Shown here piece after piece: positions 1 to 8,000 of a stretch of DNA of 13,361 bases. The translations under genes were made by a program, and so were the position numbers. The notes beneath the pieces were generated by a model, which saw nothing but the letters and a program-made list of their open reading frames with translations, ran no database searches and was not told where the DNA came from. This stretch comes from Candidatus Omnitrophota bacterium (GTDB taxonomy: Bacteria; Omnitrophota; Gorgyraeia; Tantalellales; Tantalellaceae). The stretch lies in the NCBI GenBank assembly GCA_013204685.1, contig JABMSC010000110.1, positions 1-13,361 of the forward strand. Direction: 5' to 3'. Numbering within the stretch: the stretch's first letter is position 1; each line of letters opens with the position of its first letter.

Positions 1-1
1 C

Positions 2-625
2 AGAGATGACTTTATCGGGCATATCGGCGGAGATGATTTTGTGTTCATCACGACTCCCGATAAGTATCAGGAGATCTGCCGGGATTTCATATGCATGTTC
101 GACACTATAATACCCTTCCATTATGCTGCCGAAGACCGAAAAAACGGTTATGTAACGACCAGGGACAGGACCAATAAATTAAGGAAGCTTCCTTTAATGA
201 GCGTAACCATCGCGCTTGTTATGAAAAACAGTCCCAAAGAAGTGAATAGCATTATAGAGTTGAACGAAAGGATAGCGGAAGTAAAACAATATCTTAAAAC
301 AATGCCGGGCAGTAAGTATATGGCAGATAGACGCATAACGAAAAAGGACGATCACCTGACCCTCCAGGTATTCAACAATGATGAATCACTCATCGAAAAC
401 TACAAACCCCTCGGCCAGATACTGATCGACAAGGATCTCTTGACGCAGGAAGATCTTGATAATGCCCTGAAAATGCACTGGAAAAGAGGTGTGCTTCTGG
501 GAGAAGTTATCAAAGAGATGGGATTGGTATCGGAAAATGATATCCGGGACGCGTTATCCAGCCAGGAAAATTACCTCGAAGCGGGCAACCTGAAAGACGC
601 CCCTGCAATTCAAACCAAAAACTAA
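2..625 (+). CDS. GGDEF-domain protein with C-terminal MshEN/GspE-N-like domain (5' partial)
   Basis: The frame is open from base 2, so the start lies upstream; about 207 residues are visible. The signature GHIGGDDF is encoded at 17-40, the active-site turn of a GGDEF (diguanylate cyclase) domain with Asp in place of the usual Glu. It is followed by the EDRKNGY...DR...LPLMSVTIAL pattern seen after GHIGGDDF in many such proteins. From about 404 to 580 the protein has two LGxxL...L..AL repeats typical of the GspE/MshE N-terminal (MshEN) domain, a known c-di-GMP-binding fold. The first repeat reads PLGQIL and lacks the ligand Arg and the terminal Gln of the canonical motif; the second, LLGEVI...ALSSQ, keeps the Gln. 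Inferred role: c-di-GMP synthesis or sensing, with activity uncertain because of the GGDDF variant and the changed ligand residues. The next gene starts 2 nt downstream, so the two are probably co-transcribed. Confidence 0.85.
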   Translation, partial: RDDFIGHIGGDDFVFITTPDKYQEICRDFICMFDTIIPFHYAAEDRKNGYVTTRDRTNKLRKLPLMSVTIALVMKNSPKEVNSIIELNERIAEVKQYLKTMPGSKYMADRRITKKDDHLTLQVFNNDESLIENYKPLGQILIDKDLLTQEDLDNALKMHWKRGVLLGEVIKEMGLVSENDIRDALSSQENYLEAGNLKDAPAIQTKN

Positions 626-627
626 AA

Positions 628-2049
628 ATGAATAAAAAATACATTTTTTTGATCATGGTCCTCCTGGCAGCAGGCGCCTTTGTTTTTCTGGATCATTTTC
701 CTTCCGGGAAAGGCAAAAAACAGATAGGACCTTATAAGTATATCAAGGAAGCCCGCCTATATCTGAAAGAGGAAAAATACGAAAAAGCCGTTAATCTGCT
801 TCATAAGGCCTATGAAGAAGCTCCCGAGAGCAAGGGTGTCAGAAAAAACCTTATCAATGGCTACATGTTGCACGCAAAAGATCTTGACGGCAAAGGTCAG
901 CTGGATAAAGCGATAAATAATCTCGAGATCGCATATGAGATGGATCCGGACAATGTTGATCTTAAGCATTATCTTGCGTATCTCTACTCGAGAAAAGCTG
1001 CTGAGGAATCCTCCCGCGGGGCATACGACAGGACTTCGCAGTGTCTCCAGAAAGCAACGGATATGGCAAAGGGTTCCAAAAAGACCCGCAGGAACATTTC
1101 AACTTATCTTTTTAACCGCGCGGTCGAAGCATTTAACAAAAGTGAAAATAAAACAGTTATACTTTTTCTGAATACCTCCTATAACTTATGGCGCAGAGCC
1201 GACCCCCTTATTTTTATGGGCCAGTACTATTATGGGGAATCGAATTTTGAAAGAGCATTATTTTACTGGAATAAAGCGCGGGACTTGAGGCCCGATGATC
1301 CGGAAATAAACAAAAAGATAGAAATGGCCAGGAAAGAGGTCATGCTTAAGAAAAAAATGCGTGAAATAAAAACGGAACATTTTGATATACGGTTTTACAG
1401 GGATTATCAGATAAATGCCGACATCCTCCAGGAGACTCTTTTACCGATCTATGAACAGGTTTCTCTGGACCTTGATTATTATCTGCCCATGAGCACTCCG
1501 GTATTTTTCTATACCGGGGGAGACTTCCGGGAAATTTTTCAGAAAAAAGGTATCATTCGCGCGTTCTATGACGGCAACATAAGGATGATATTTATCGCTG
1601 ATATCAATGATCCGATGTTTGCGGCCTTGATCGCCCATGAATACACGCACGCAGTTATCTCTATTTTAACGGACAACAGGTGCCCGGTATGGCTGCACGA
1701 AGGTATGGCTACGTACGAGCAGGGACGGTATATACCGATATCCATTGAGCCCGTTAAAACTGCCCTAAAGGGGGGGAAAAGCCTTTCCATTGAGGAACTT
1801 GAGAAAGGGTTCGAGTCTGCGGACAACATTCCGGCGCTTGCGCTCGGTTATACCGGTTCTTATGCGGCGGTTTCCTTTATAATAGATGAGTGGGGCTGGC
1901 CGGGCTTAAGGGATCTCTTGCACAGGATCAAAGACGGGCGGCATTTCACGAATGCTGTTGATGAAGAATTTTATATATCTATTGGGGAATTTGAGAATAT
2001 GTTCAATGAGTGGATGAGGAAGAAGCTGGGGATAGAGGAGGGAGCATGA
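628..2049 (+). CDS. Membrane-anchored TPR protein with peptidase MA-like (gluzincin) domain
   Basis: 473 residues. Residues 5-23 form one hydrophobic segment after MNKK, a signal anchor or signal peptide placing the rest outside the inner membrane. Residues ~35-120 and ~195-240 are helical TPR-type repeats (for example EEKYEKAVNLLHKAYEEAP and NFERALFYWNKARDLRPDD). Residues ~245-465 look like the peptidase-MA-like family: HEYTH with H337, E338 and H341, then PVWLHEGMATYEQG, where E358 fits the third zinc ligand of a gluzincin. Metal ligands appear complete, so it is probably an active zinc peptidase; the substrate is unknown. The ATG lies 2 nt after the previous stop with no clear Shine-Dalgarno sequence, suggesting translational coupling. 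The stop overlaps the next start (ATGA). No other gene nearby indicates a specific pathway. Confidence 0.88.
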   Translation: MNKKYIFLIMVLLAAGAFVFLDHFPSGKGKKQIGPYKYIKEARLYLKEEKYEKAVNLLHKAYEEAPESKGVRKNLINGYMLHAKDLDGKGQLDKAINNLEIAYEMDPDNVDLKHYLAYLYSRKAAEESSRGAYDRTSQCLQKATDMAKGSKKTRRNISTYLFNRAVEAFNKSENKTVILFLNTSYNLWRRADPLIFMGQYYYGESNFERALFYWNKARDLRPDDPEINKKIEMARKEVMLKKKMREIKTEHFDIRFYRDYQINADILQETLLPIYEQVSLDLDYYLPMSTPVFFYTGGDFREIFQKKGIIRAFYDGNIRMIFIADINDPMFAALIAHEYTHAVISILTDNRCPVWLHEGMATYEQGRYIPISIEPVKTALKGGKSLSIEELEKGFESADNIPALALGYTGSYAAVSFIIDEWGWPGLRDLLHRIKDGRHFTNAVDEEFYISIGEFENMFNEWMRKKLGIEEGA

Positions 2050-2543
2050 AAAGAAGAACTATTGGTATGCTAAGTATTTTGTGTGCAGTCTTTATTGTTG
2101 TTCTGGCCAATTTTTTGTCCGCTCAGGATGTTCTTCCGGAAAAAGAGAGGGAAGAGTTTATAAAAGAATATTCACCCATTGCCGATGAGGCCCTGAAAGC
2201 TTACAATGAAGAGGATTTCAAGGAGTTTTATAAGAACTTTGCTAAGAGAAGATTCGCCCGGAGCGAAGTTATTTTTCGATCAACGTGGATAAAGGGGTAT
2301 GAAAAAGGCTACGGAAAATTATTATCGAAAGAACTGGACCTTAAAGGGTGCAGTTTCAACATGGTAAGTCCTTTTCTGTATTATAAAGCAAAATTTGAAA
2401 AGAATGATAAGGCTGAGATCAAGGTTATTTTTGTGGAAGAAGGCGATACGTACAAGATCTTTCATGTCAGGTTCGACCCCCACACAGAGGGCGGGAAATT
2501 GCCTCACAGGATCTTCCAGGGAGCGAAGAAACTGGGGGAGTAA
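2046..2543 (+). CDS. Small exported hypothetical protein
   Basis: 165 residues from the ATG at 2046. This start is chosen because GGAGGGAG lies directly upstream, it overlaps the previous stop as ATGA, and it gives a clean signal peptide: MKRR, a hydrophobic stretch at residues ~6-24, then a probable cut near SAQ. A longer version starting at 2010 would bury the signal peptide and overlap the upstream gene further. The mature part (EEFIKEYSPIADEALKAYNE..., then alternating strands ending in EEGDTYKIFHVRFDP) has the helix-then-sheet order of small NTF2-like/DUF3887-type domains; that is an impression of fold, not a family assignment. Context: last gene of the GGDEF-TPR/peptidase cluster, so probably a periplasmic or envelope partner. 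Function unknown. Confidence 0.8.
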   Translation: MKRRTIGMLSILCAVFIVVLANFLSAQDVLPEKEREEFIKEYSPIADEALKAYNEEDFKEFYKNFAKRRFARSEVIFRSTWIKGYEKGYGKLLSKELDLKGCSFNMVSPFLYYKAKFEKNDKAEIKVIFVEEGDTYKIFHVRFDPHTEGGKLPHRIFQGAKKLGE

Positions 2544-2567
2544 ATGAGAGCCAGGGATCGGGCTCAT
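2544..2567 (+). other. Hairpin just after a stop codon
   Basis: ATGAG-A-GCC pairs with GGCTCAT around an 8-nt loop (7 bp with one bulged A). It begins directly after the TAA of the small exported protein. No U-tract follows (next bases AGGTTTG), so intrinsic termination is not supported; it could protect the 3' end of the mRNA or be chance. Confidence 0.35.
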
Positions 2568-2572
2568 AGGTT

Positions 2573-2640
2573 TGTGCTGAGTTCTGAGTGCTGGTGTGCT
2601 TAAAATAATACACAGCACTCGGCACGCAGCACCCAGCACT
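2573..2640. repeat. Inverted array of 7-nt repeats (AGTGCTG / CAGCACT)
   Basis: The right arm, 2613-2640, is four perfectly phased heptads: CAGCACT, CGGCACG, CAGCACC, CAGCACT. The left arm, 2573-2593, is three heptads of the reverse complement: TGTGCTG, AGTTCTG, AGTGCTG. A 19-nt AT-rich centre (2594-2612) separates them. The arms can pair into a long imperfect hairpin. It sits in the 116-nt gap between two + strand genes and ends 6 nt before the AAGGAG ribosome site of the next gene. It may act as an mRNA-processing or transcription-attenuating hairpin, or be a mobile or expanding intergenic repeat. No U-tract follows. Confidence 0.75.
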
Positions 2641-2659
2641 CCCTAAAAGGAGACAAGCT

Positions 2660-3442
2660 ATGAAAGCAATCCGTTATATCCTACTGACGGTATTGTTTGT
2701 GTTATCTCTTACTGTGCATTTGTATGCGCAAGAAGACAGCAAGGATGTTCTTTTTCAGGTCTCTACCATTGATGCGCTGTTGGAAGGCGGTTATGATGGT
2801 GAAATGACCTATGACCGGCTCAGCGGACACGGAGATTTCGGAATAGGCACTTTTAACGCCCTTAATGGGGAGATGGTGGCGCTGGACGGGAACTTTTATC
2901 GTGTGAACGAAAAAGGAGAGGTCTCTCCAGTTAGCGCGGCAGATAAGACGCCGTTCGCTGCAGTGACCTTTTTCGAAGCTGACAAGAATGTGAAGATCGG
3001 CAATATTGCCGGATTTAATGAACTGGGCAGGTATTTGGACGAAATGTTGCCAACAAAGAATATATTCTATGCCGTTAAGATAGACGGCACTTTCGACTAT
3101 ATAAAGGTGAGAAGTGTCCCCAAACAGGATAAACCATATCCCCCGATCACAGAGGTAGTGAAAAATCAGCCGGTTTTTGAGTTTTACGACCAGAAGGGGA
3201 CGATAGTCGGATTCCGCTGCCCCGCCTATATCAGCGGAATGAACGTTCCCGGTTATCATTTCCATTTTCTCAGCGAAGACAGGTCCAAAGGCGGCCACCT
3301 TCTCGAATGTGATCTTGCCGAAGGATCGGCCGGGATCGATTATACTTCAGAATTCTGCATGGTACTGCCGGAGAACGAAGAATTTTACCGTCTCGATCTG
3401 ACTCAGGACAAGCAAGTGGACATAAATCAAGTAGAGAGGTAA
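2660..3442 (+). CDS. budA: Alpha-acetolactate decarboxylase, exported form
   Basis: Decarboxylates 2-acetolactate to (R)-acetoin, the second step of the acetoin/butanediol branch from pyruvate. 260 residues, the usual length. Family hallmarks: FQVSTIDALLEGGYDGEMT (31-49), GDFGIGTFNALNGEMVALDG (57-76), and PGYHFHFLSEDRSKGGHLLE, where H200, H202 and H213 have the spacing of the three zinc-binding His of the Brevibacillus enzyme. The C-terminal VER supplies a Glu (E259) at the position of its conserved C-terminal Glu. The N-terminus MKAIRYILLTVLFVLSLTVH plus LYAQ is a good Sec signal peptide, so the enzyme is probably periplasmic or secreted, as in Brevibacillus. AAGGAG at 2647-2652, 7 nt before the ATG, fixes the start. 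No acetolactate synthase or butanediol dehydrogenase gene is in the window. The symbol alsD is also used for this family. Confidence 0.95.
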   Translation: MKAIRYILLTVLFVLSLTVHLYAQEDSKDVLFQVSTIDALLEGGYDGEMTYDRLSGHGDFGIGTFNALNGEMVALDGNFYRVNEKGEVSPVSAADKTPFAAVTFFEADKNVKIGNIAGFNELGRYLDEMLPTKNIFYAVKIDGTFDYIKVRSVPKQDKPYPPITEVVKNQPVFEFYDQKGTIVGFRCPAYISGMNVPGYHFHFLSEDRSKGGHLLECDLAEGSAGIDYTSEFCMVLPENEEFYRLDLTQDKQVDINQVER

Positions 3443-3465
3443 GAGCGTATTTCGTACTTTTCATC

Positions 3466-3493
3466 CCCTAACACCTAAAACTTACAACCTAAA
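3466..3493. repeat. Short 7-nt repeat run, consensus ACCTAAA
   Basis: Four phased heptads: CCCTAAC, ACCTAAA, ACTTACA, ACCTAAA. It lies 24 nt after the acetolactate decarboxylase stop. The unit resembles plant-type telomere repeats, which is coincidental here. It shares the 7-nt period, but not the sequence, with the array at 2573-2640. It has no inverted partner arm. Confidence 0.5.
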
Positions 3494-3518
3494 AACTGCC
3501 ATAAACCGTTAAGAAGAC

Positions 3519-3557
3519 AATAGCTATATCTTTTTATTGACTTAACGTATAGTTATT
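3519..3557. promoter_or_regulatory. Inverted repeat across the -35 region (possible operator)
   Basis: AATAGCTATA (3519-3528) and TATAGTTATT (3548-3557) are reverse complements with one mismatch. Their 19-nt spacer contains the -35 box, and the right arm fills most of the promoter spacer up to 2 nt before the -10 box. The arm centres are 29 bp apart, close to three helical turns. The placement suits a repressor that blocks the polymerase, but the region is AT-rich and no regulator is identified. Confidence 0.4.
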
Positions 3558-3565
3558 GATATAAT
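3537..3565 (+). promoter_or_regulatory. Sigma70-type promoter of the giant gene
   Basis: TTGACT at 3537-3542, a 17-nt spacer, then a perfect TATAAT at 3560-3565. Predicted transcription start is about 3572, giving a leader of about 159 nt before the ATG at 3731. This implies that the giant gene is transcribed separately from the acetolactate decarboxylase gene. Confidence 0.8.
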
Positions 3566-3600
3566 CATTTCTGACGATTTATTATGCTAACAATATTTGA

Positions 3601-3677
3601 CGACTGCCGAGAGCAGCCAGTCGCATATTTCCAGGGTGCAATAATGGGCAATACATCCGATGGCGAACTGCACTCTG
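3601..3677 (+). promoter_or_regulatory. Structured 5' leader with two hairpins
   Basis: Hairpin 1: CGACTG (3601-3606) pairs with CAGTCG (3618-3623), 6 bp with an 11-nt loop; CTGC/GCAG inside offers an alternative pairing. Hairpin 2: CAGGGTGCA (3632-3640) pairs with TGCACTCTG (3669-3677), 9 bp including one G-U, closing a 28-nt loop. Both lie between the promoter and the ribosome site, followed by an A-rich single-stranded stretch. The core motifs of c-di-GMP (GEMM), TPP, SAM and cobalamin riboswitches are not seen. It may be an unnamed regulatory leader or simply a stabilising 5' structure. Confidence 0.5.
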
Positions 3678-3720
3678 AGATATTAAAAAAAATAAAAACA
3701 ATGTATAAGTATATAGTCAC

Positions 3721-3724
3721 GGAG
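3721..3724 (+). promoter_or_regulatory. Ribosome binding site deciding the giant-gene start
   Basis: GGAG lies 6 nt before the ATG at 3731. An in-frame ATG at 3584 has no such site, is only ~12 nt from the predicted transcript start, and would place the signal peptide internally; 3731 is therefore preferred. Confidence 0.75.
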
Positions 3725-3730
3725 AAGATT

Positions 3731-5035
3731 ATGCCAAAACGGATCATAAAAGCGGTATCGCTCGCCGTATGTATCGCATTCACATTTACAACCGTTCTTT
3801 CGGATCTTGCTTACGCGGTACCGTCTGCGTATCAGAATCTGGCTGTTGAGCTGGTATCTCAGAATCCGGACCAGCAGAGTGTGGTGAAAGCCGCCGCGTC
3901 AATAAATTATGCAAAGAGATATCCCAATGCGGTGCAACTCTCAGAATGTCCGGAAAGTTTCATTTTAAGAGAGGGAGATGTTCCCGCCCAGGTGGATGGC
4001 GTAAGAGCTTTCAGAGCGGATTATGATAACATCCCGCCGGCTTGGAAAGAATTCAGCACCACGAATGAAAAAGGCAAAAGGTGGGAAGATTTCCGGAAAA
4101 AATATGAGACATACAAAAGAACGAATCCGTCAGTGCCCGATGAATTGAAAGATAAGGAGCTCCCGGAATATTTTCATCAATTAGAGGATGCGGTTACCGC
4201 TTTAATGTTTTTTCTTGAATGTGAAGCCGGGATCTCTTCGGAAGATGTGAGAGTAATTGAAGGATATTTCCCTGTAACGGATGAACCGGAAGCGAAACAA
4301 CCCATTTCACGCATTGAACCACTAACGGATGCAGAAGAAGGAAAACTTCCAATCGCACGAATTGAACCTCAAGACGATGGTACATATCTTCTGGTGGTCC
4401 ATACTGTTTATGCTCAGCACTGGAGAGATATTCGGCAGAAGGATGTCTGGTTTGAACAGACTCTAAAAGGCAAAAAAAGAACTGCAAGTTACGCATGGGC
4501 GATCAATTTCTGGGTCTGTAAGCATGAGGCAAAAGAACTTGCTAAAATACCGGGTGTGGTTAAGACAGGCGGGCATTTATCTCAAACTTCGGACGGGGTT
4601 GAACTGGACAGAGATGAAGAAGATGTAAACAACATATCGGGCCGGTTAGCTGAATTCAATGAAGCGATGCGTCTGGCTTATATGGAAGGCTATTGTATAG
4701 ACACGCCTGATATTTATTTTGAAACCGGGTCCATAGATAGAATTATGTGGGTATTCGGTTTTGATGATGATAAAACGGCAGTAGATGAGGGGATCGATAA
4801 AGGGTTTCCTCTTACACGCCAGAAGACCGAGGAAGAAATAAAAAATACCGCGCATCTGGCATTTCTTGCGCATTATTATTCCTTGGAGGGTGAAGATGGT
4901 AAGTTGCGCAGACCATCGGCAGTGACAATTCCCGATGAAATGAAGCTTGCGCATGAAAAAAGACTCGATCAGAATAAAAAATTAGATGAAATATCCGTTG
5001 AAGCAACAGGGGCGCGTTCAGCGGGAAATGATCTT
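3731..5035 (+). other. Giant protein: signal peptide and unrecognised N-terminal region (residues 1-435)
   Basis: After the signal peptide the region is hydrophilic and mixed, with aromatic-rich segments (HTVYAQHWRDIRQKDVWFEQ near 227-246; SYAWAINFWVCKHEAKEL near 254-271) that suggest a folded domain. A short repeat, PISRIEP (4301-4321) and PIARIEP (4349-4369), lies 16 residues apart in a charged stretch. No HExxH, Walker or other catalytic signature was found. I do not recognise a family. Confidence 0.5.
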
Positions 5036-8000
5036 GCAATTGAATTGCTGGATATTGAGATCGACTTGATGTCAAGTGAAACCGAAAAGGTGGTCGGTGC
5101 ATGTAAAAGGATAGAGAAAACAGGCAAAAAAGCCGCAATACTGATTCCGCATCTGGTTGAGATCCTGTCTGACCGCGAAGCTGATGCAGAGTCCCGCTTA
5201 GCGGCTGCCAGGTCCCTGGGCAAAATGGATTCTTTCGCGATAGCAGCTGTTTCTCTTTTAGCGCAAGTAGCAAAAGAGGAGGGGGAGCGATCTGATCTAG
5301 GGAAGCAGGCGCTGGCGGCGGAAGAACATATAAAAGCAAAAGTACGCTTTATGTCGGTTGAACCCAATAAGACGATCATTGAATGTGAAAAGGCTCTTGG
5401 ATCTTCGGATCCGAAAAGAATCGCAGCTGCGTGTCGAAAAGCAGAACTAAAAGGCAGTTCCGCCGCAGCACTTATTCCCCTCCTTATGTTGATCTTATCA
5501 AACCGGGATCACAAGGCGGAAGTGCGCGCAGCAGCTGCCAGGGCATTGGGTAAGATGGGACCGCTTGCTTTAGGGGCGCTTGTGATGCTGGAACAGGTGC
5601 TAGACGAAGGCGGAAGAGATAATTTATTGTTAGAAGATTGTGCGGCGAGCGCCCTTCAAGCTATTAAAAGAGAGACATGTATAAGTTGCGGTGTAGAGGA
5701 GTTGTTGGGGTTGAAACGGCCTATTACTGAGGTGCGGAAAAGACCGGCAAAAAGAAGCACCACTGCCCGGCAGGACACATTGGAAACGGAAGAGATCAGC
5801 AGAATATTGATCGTTGACGGCAAAACTGCGCACGCGGAACTTATACAGAAATATTTGCAATCTTTTGAGGGCAGAACGGGGCGGAAGATCACAGAGATAG
5901 CACTGGCCAAAAGCCAGGAAGGTGCGGTACAGAAAGCATCAGAAGCCAGCGAGAAAGGTTTGCCGTTTCATCTTGTTATAACAGCGGGAATCTTGCCTAT
6001 GATGAATACTGATGCCGAACAAGAGATCAAAAATACCACCGGGGTCGATATATTATTTGCTGTTCGCAGTGTAGCAGGCCATAAAGATGCCCATGTCCTT
6101 CTGCTTACCGGCAATTTGTTACCGGCAATATTACTGGAATACGCGAAAAGTTCGCGCAGAAACGTTTCTCCGGATATTTTCAGCGGATATGTACATGAAA
6201 GTGATACTTTATCCAGTAGCCTTTTTGACGCGATCAAAAAAATCGGGATCTTGGGAAAAAAACAGAGCGATGCTTCCGACAAGCCGGAGGAAGACGAAGA
6301 CAGCGACATCACCATGAAGCAGGGCACGGGCGAGGTGCCTCCCGCGGAAAATGCTCTTGCGACTGAATTGCTGAATATTGAGATCGACCTGAGGTCCGGT
6401 GACACTGATAGAGTAATCAGCGCCTGTGAAAAAACAGGCCAAAAACGGAAGCAAGCGACGATCCTGATCCCATTACTGGTCAATTTTCTTTCTGACCGCG
6501 AAGCAGACGAAAGAATTCGCTTAGCTGCCTGCATGGCCCTGGGCCGGATGGGCTCTTACGCGATAGCGGCTATCCCTCTTTTTGAGCAAGTGGCAGAAGA
6601 GGAGTCGGAAAAAGGGACAGATCTTGAACATATTGCACATGAGTCCGCAAAGAACGCGAGGAAAGAGCTATTATCAAGGTCGGGCCTGAACATAGATGAG
6701 ATCAGAGGCATCGGGGCTGCGCTTTTGGGCTCGGATCCGGAAGAACAGGAAGGCGCGTGTAAAGAAGCCGGAGAGAACGGCAAAGAGGCAGCATTGCTTA
6801 TTCCTCTTCTTGTAAATATCCTGTCGGACGAAGAAGGTTATATGCCGGCGCGCGCCGCCGCAGCCAGAGCATTGGGCAAGATGGGCATTCTTGGCGTAGC
6901 GGCCCTTCCTTTGCTGGAAGAGATGCGGGGCGATGAGGGGAAAGACAAGTTACTGTTAAATGATTTTATAAACCTGGCCATCAGGGCAATCAGAACCGAA
7001 GCATATGTCCGCTCCGGCGTTGGCGAGTTGTTAAGATCAGAAGATACAATTGGCGAAATAGCGGGAATGAAGTCTGACGACAAAGATCAGGACGACCGGC
7101 GTTCCAATCTGGCATCTATGCTTGTCTCGAAAATAACGGTTGGCCCGCTCAGCAAAGAGTTGACGTTTAAGGATCTTTTTGACGCGCTTACAGGGTTTAA
7201 TAGCATCCTGGCGGGACGCGGTTATAAGTCGTTTACGGCGGAAAGGATAAGATCGGAAAGGTCCCTGGCGATACTGGCCCTGGAGAACTATTACCGTGCT
7301 TTAGAAGGCAAAAAACCTCTGGAGAACGTGCCGGATAGCCAAATCGATCGTGTCCTTAGTGAAAAGATAGACCTATTCCATTCGGGTAATTTTTTGGAAT
7401 ACAGACCATATCTGATCGGAATACACCAGCATACAATAGACCTCTTCCTGGAGCTTGCGGGAGATAACGGATGGATAAAACCGGTCGACCTGAAAGCGGT
7501 AAAGACGGTCAAGCTCACCGCCATGGAAGCTGCTTTCTTCAGCAAAACGCAAGAAGCGGGCAACCGCGACATTACGAGTGTCTATGAGAGTTTTATCCGC
7601 GTACTCGGCTCTATGAACAGGACCTCAACGGTGTTACAGGAAACGGATGATAGAAAAAGGCATTACGCGGAAAAAGGGGCGGGTGTGATCCGGAAGGAAC
7701 TGACCGATCTTCTGGAAGGCAAAGTGGATGTGCGTACTATTGAATTCTCGGATGACATTGCCGTTGACGCGACGACCTATTTCCTCATAAGAGGGCATCG
7801 CAGCGAAAGAGGAATAACGTATATAAACGAGTGTTTCGACCAAGAGGAAGGACGTCTCAGGAAAGAATCATATATAGACCAGGCGCTTCTCATTGCCGAA
7901 GAAACGGCATCTTACAGATTGCCGCACAATCTCAGTGTCCGTCTGTGGAGGTCGCTCGCTCTGTATATTTATCCCGATGGTTCTTTCGGATACGGAAAAG

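Noticed and set aside
2010..2045. Longer start of the small exported protein at 2010
   Set aside because: It adds 12 charged residues before a clean signal peptide and increases overlap with the upstream gene; GGAGGGAG and the ATGA overlap favour 2046.
2544..2640. Intrinsic terminator after the first gene cluster
   Set aside because: Neither the hairpin at 2544-2567 nor the heptad array is followed by a run of U.
2573..2640. CRISPR array
   Set aside because: Units are 7 nt and directly adjacent, without spacers, and no cas genes are nearby.
3601..3677. c-di-GMP (GEMM), TPP, SAM or cobalamin riboswitch
   Set aside because: The conserved core sequences of these classes are not present; only generic hairpins are seen.
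3584..3730. Upstream in-frame ATG at 3584 as the start of the giant gene (49 extra residues)
   Set aside because: It has no ribosome site, begins about 12 nt after the predicted transcript start, covers the hairpins, and would move the signal peptide inside the protein. The ATG at 3731 has GGAG 6 nt before it.
6087..6317. Plus-strand frame of 76 codons inside the receiver-like region
   Set aside because: It overlaps the main frame in another phase, has no ribosome site and no recognisable protein features.
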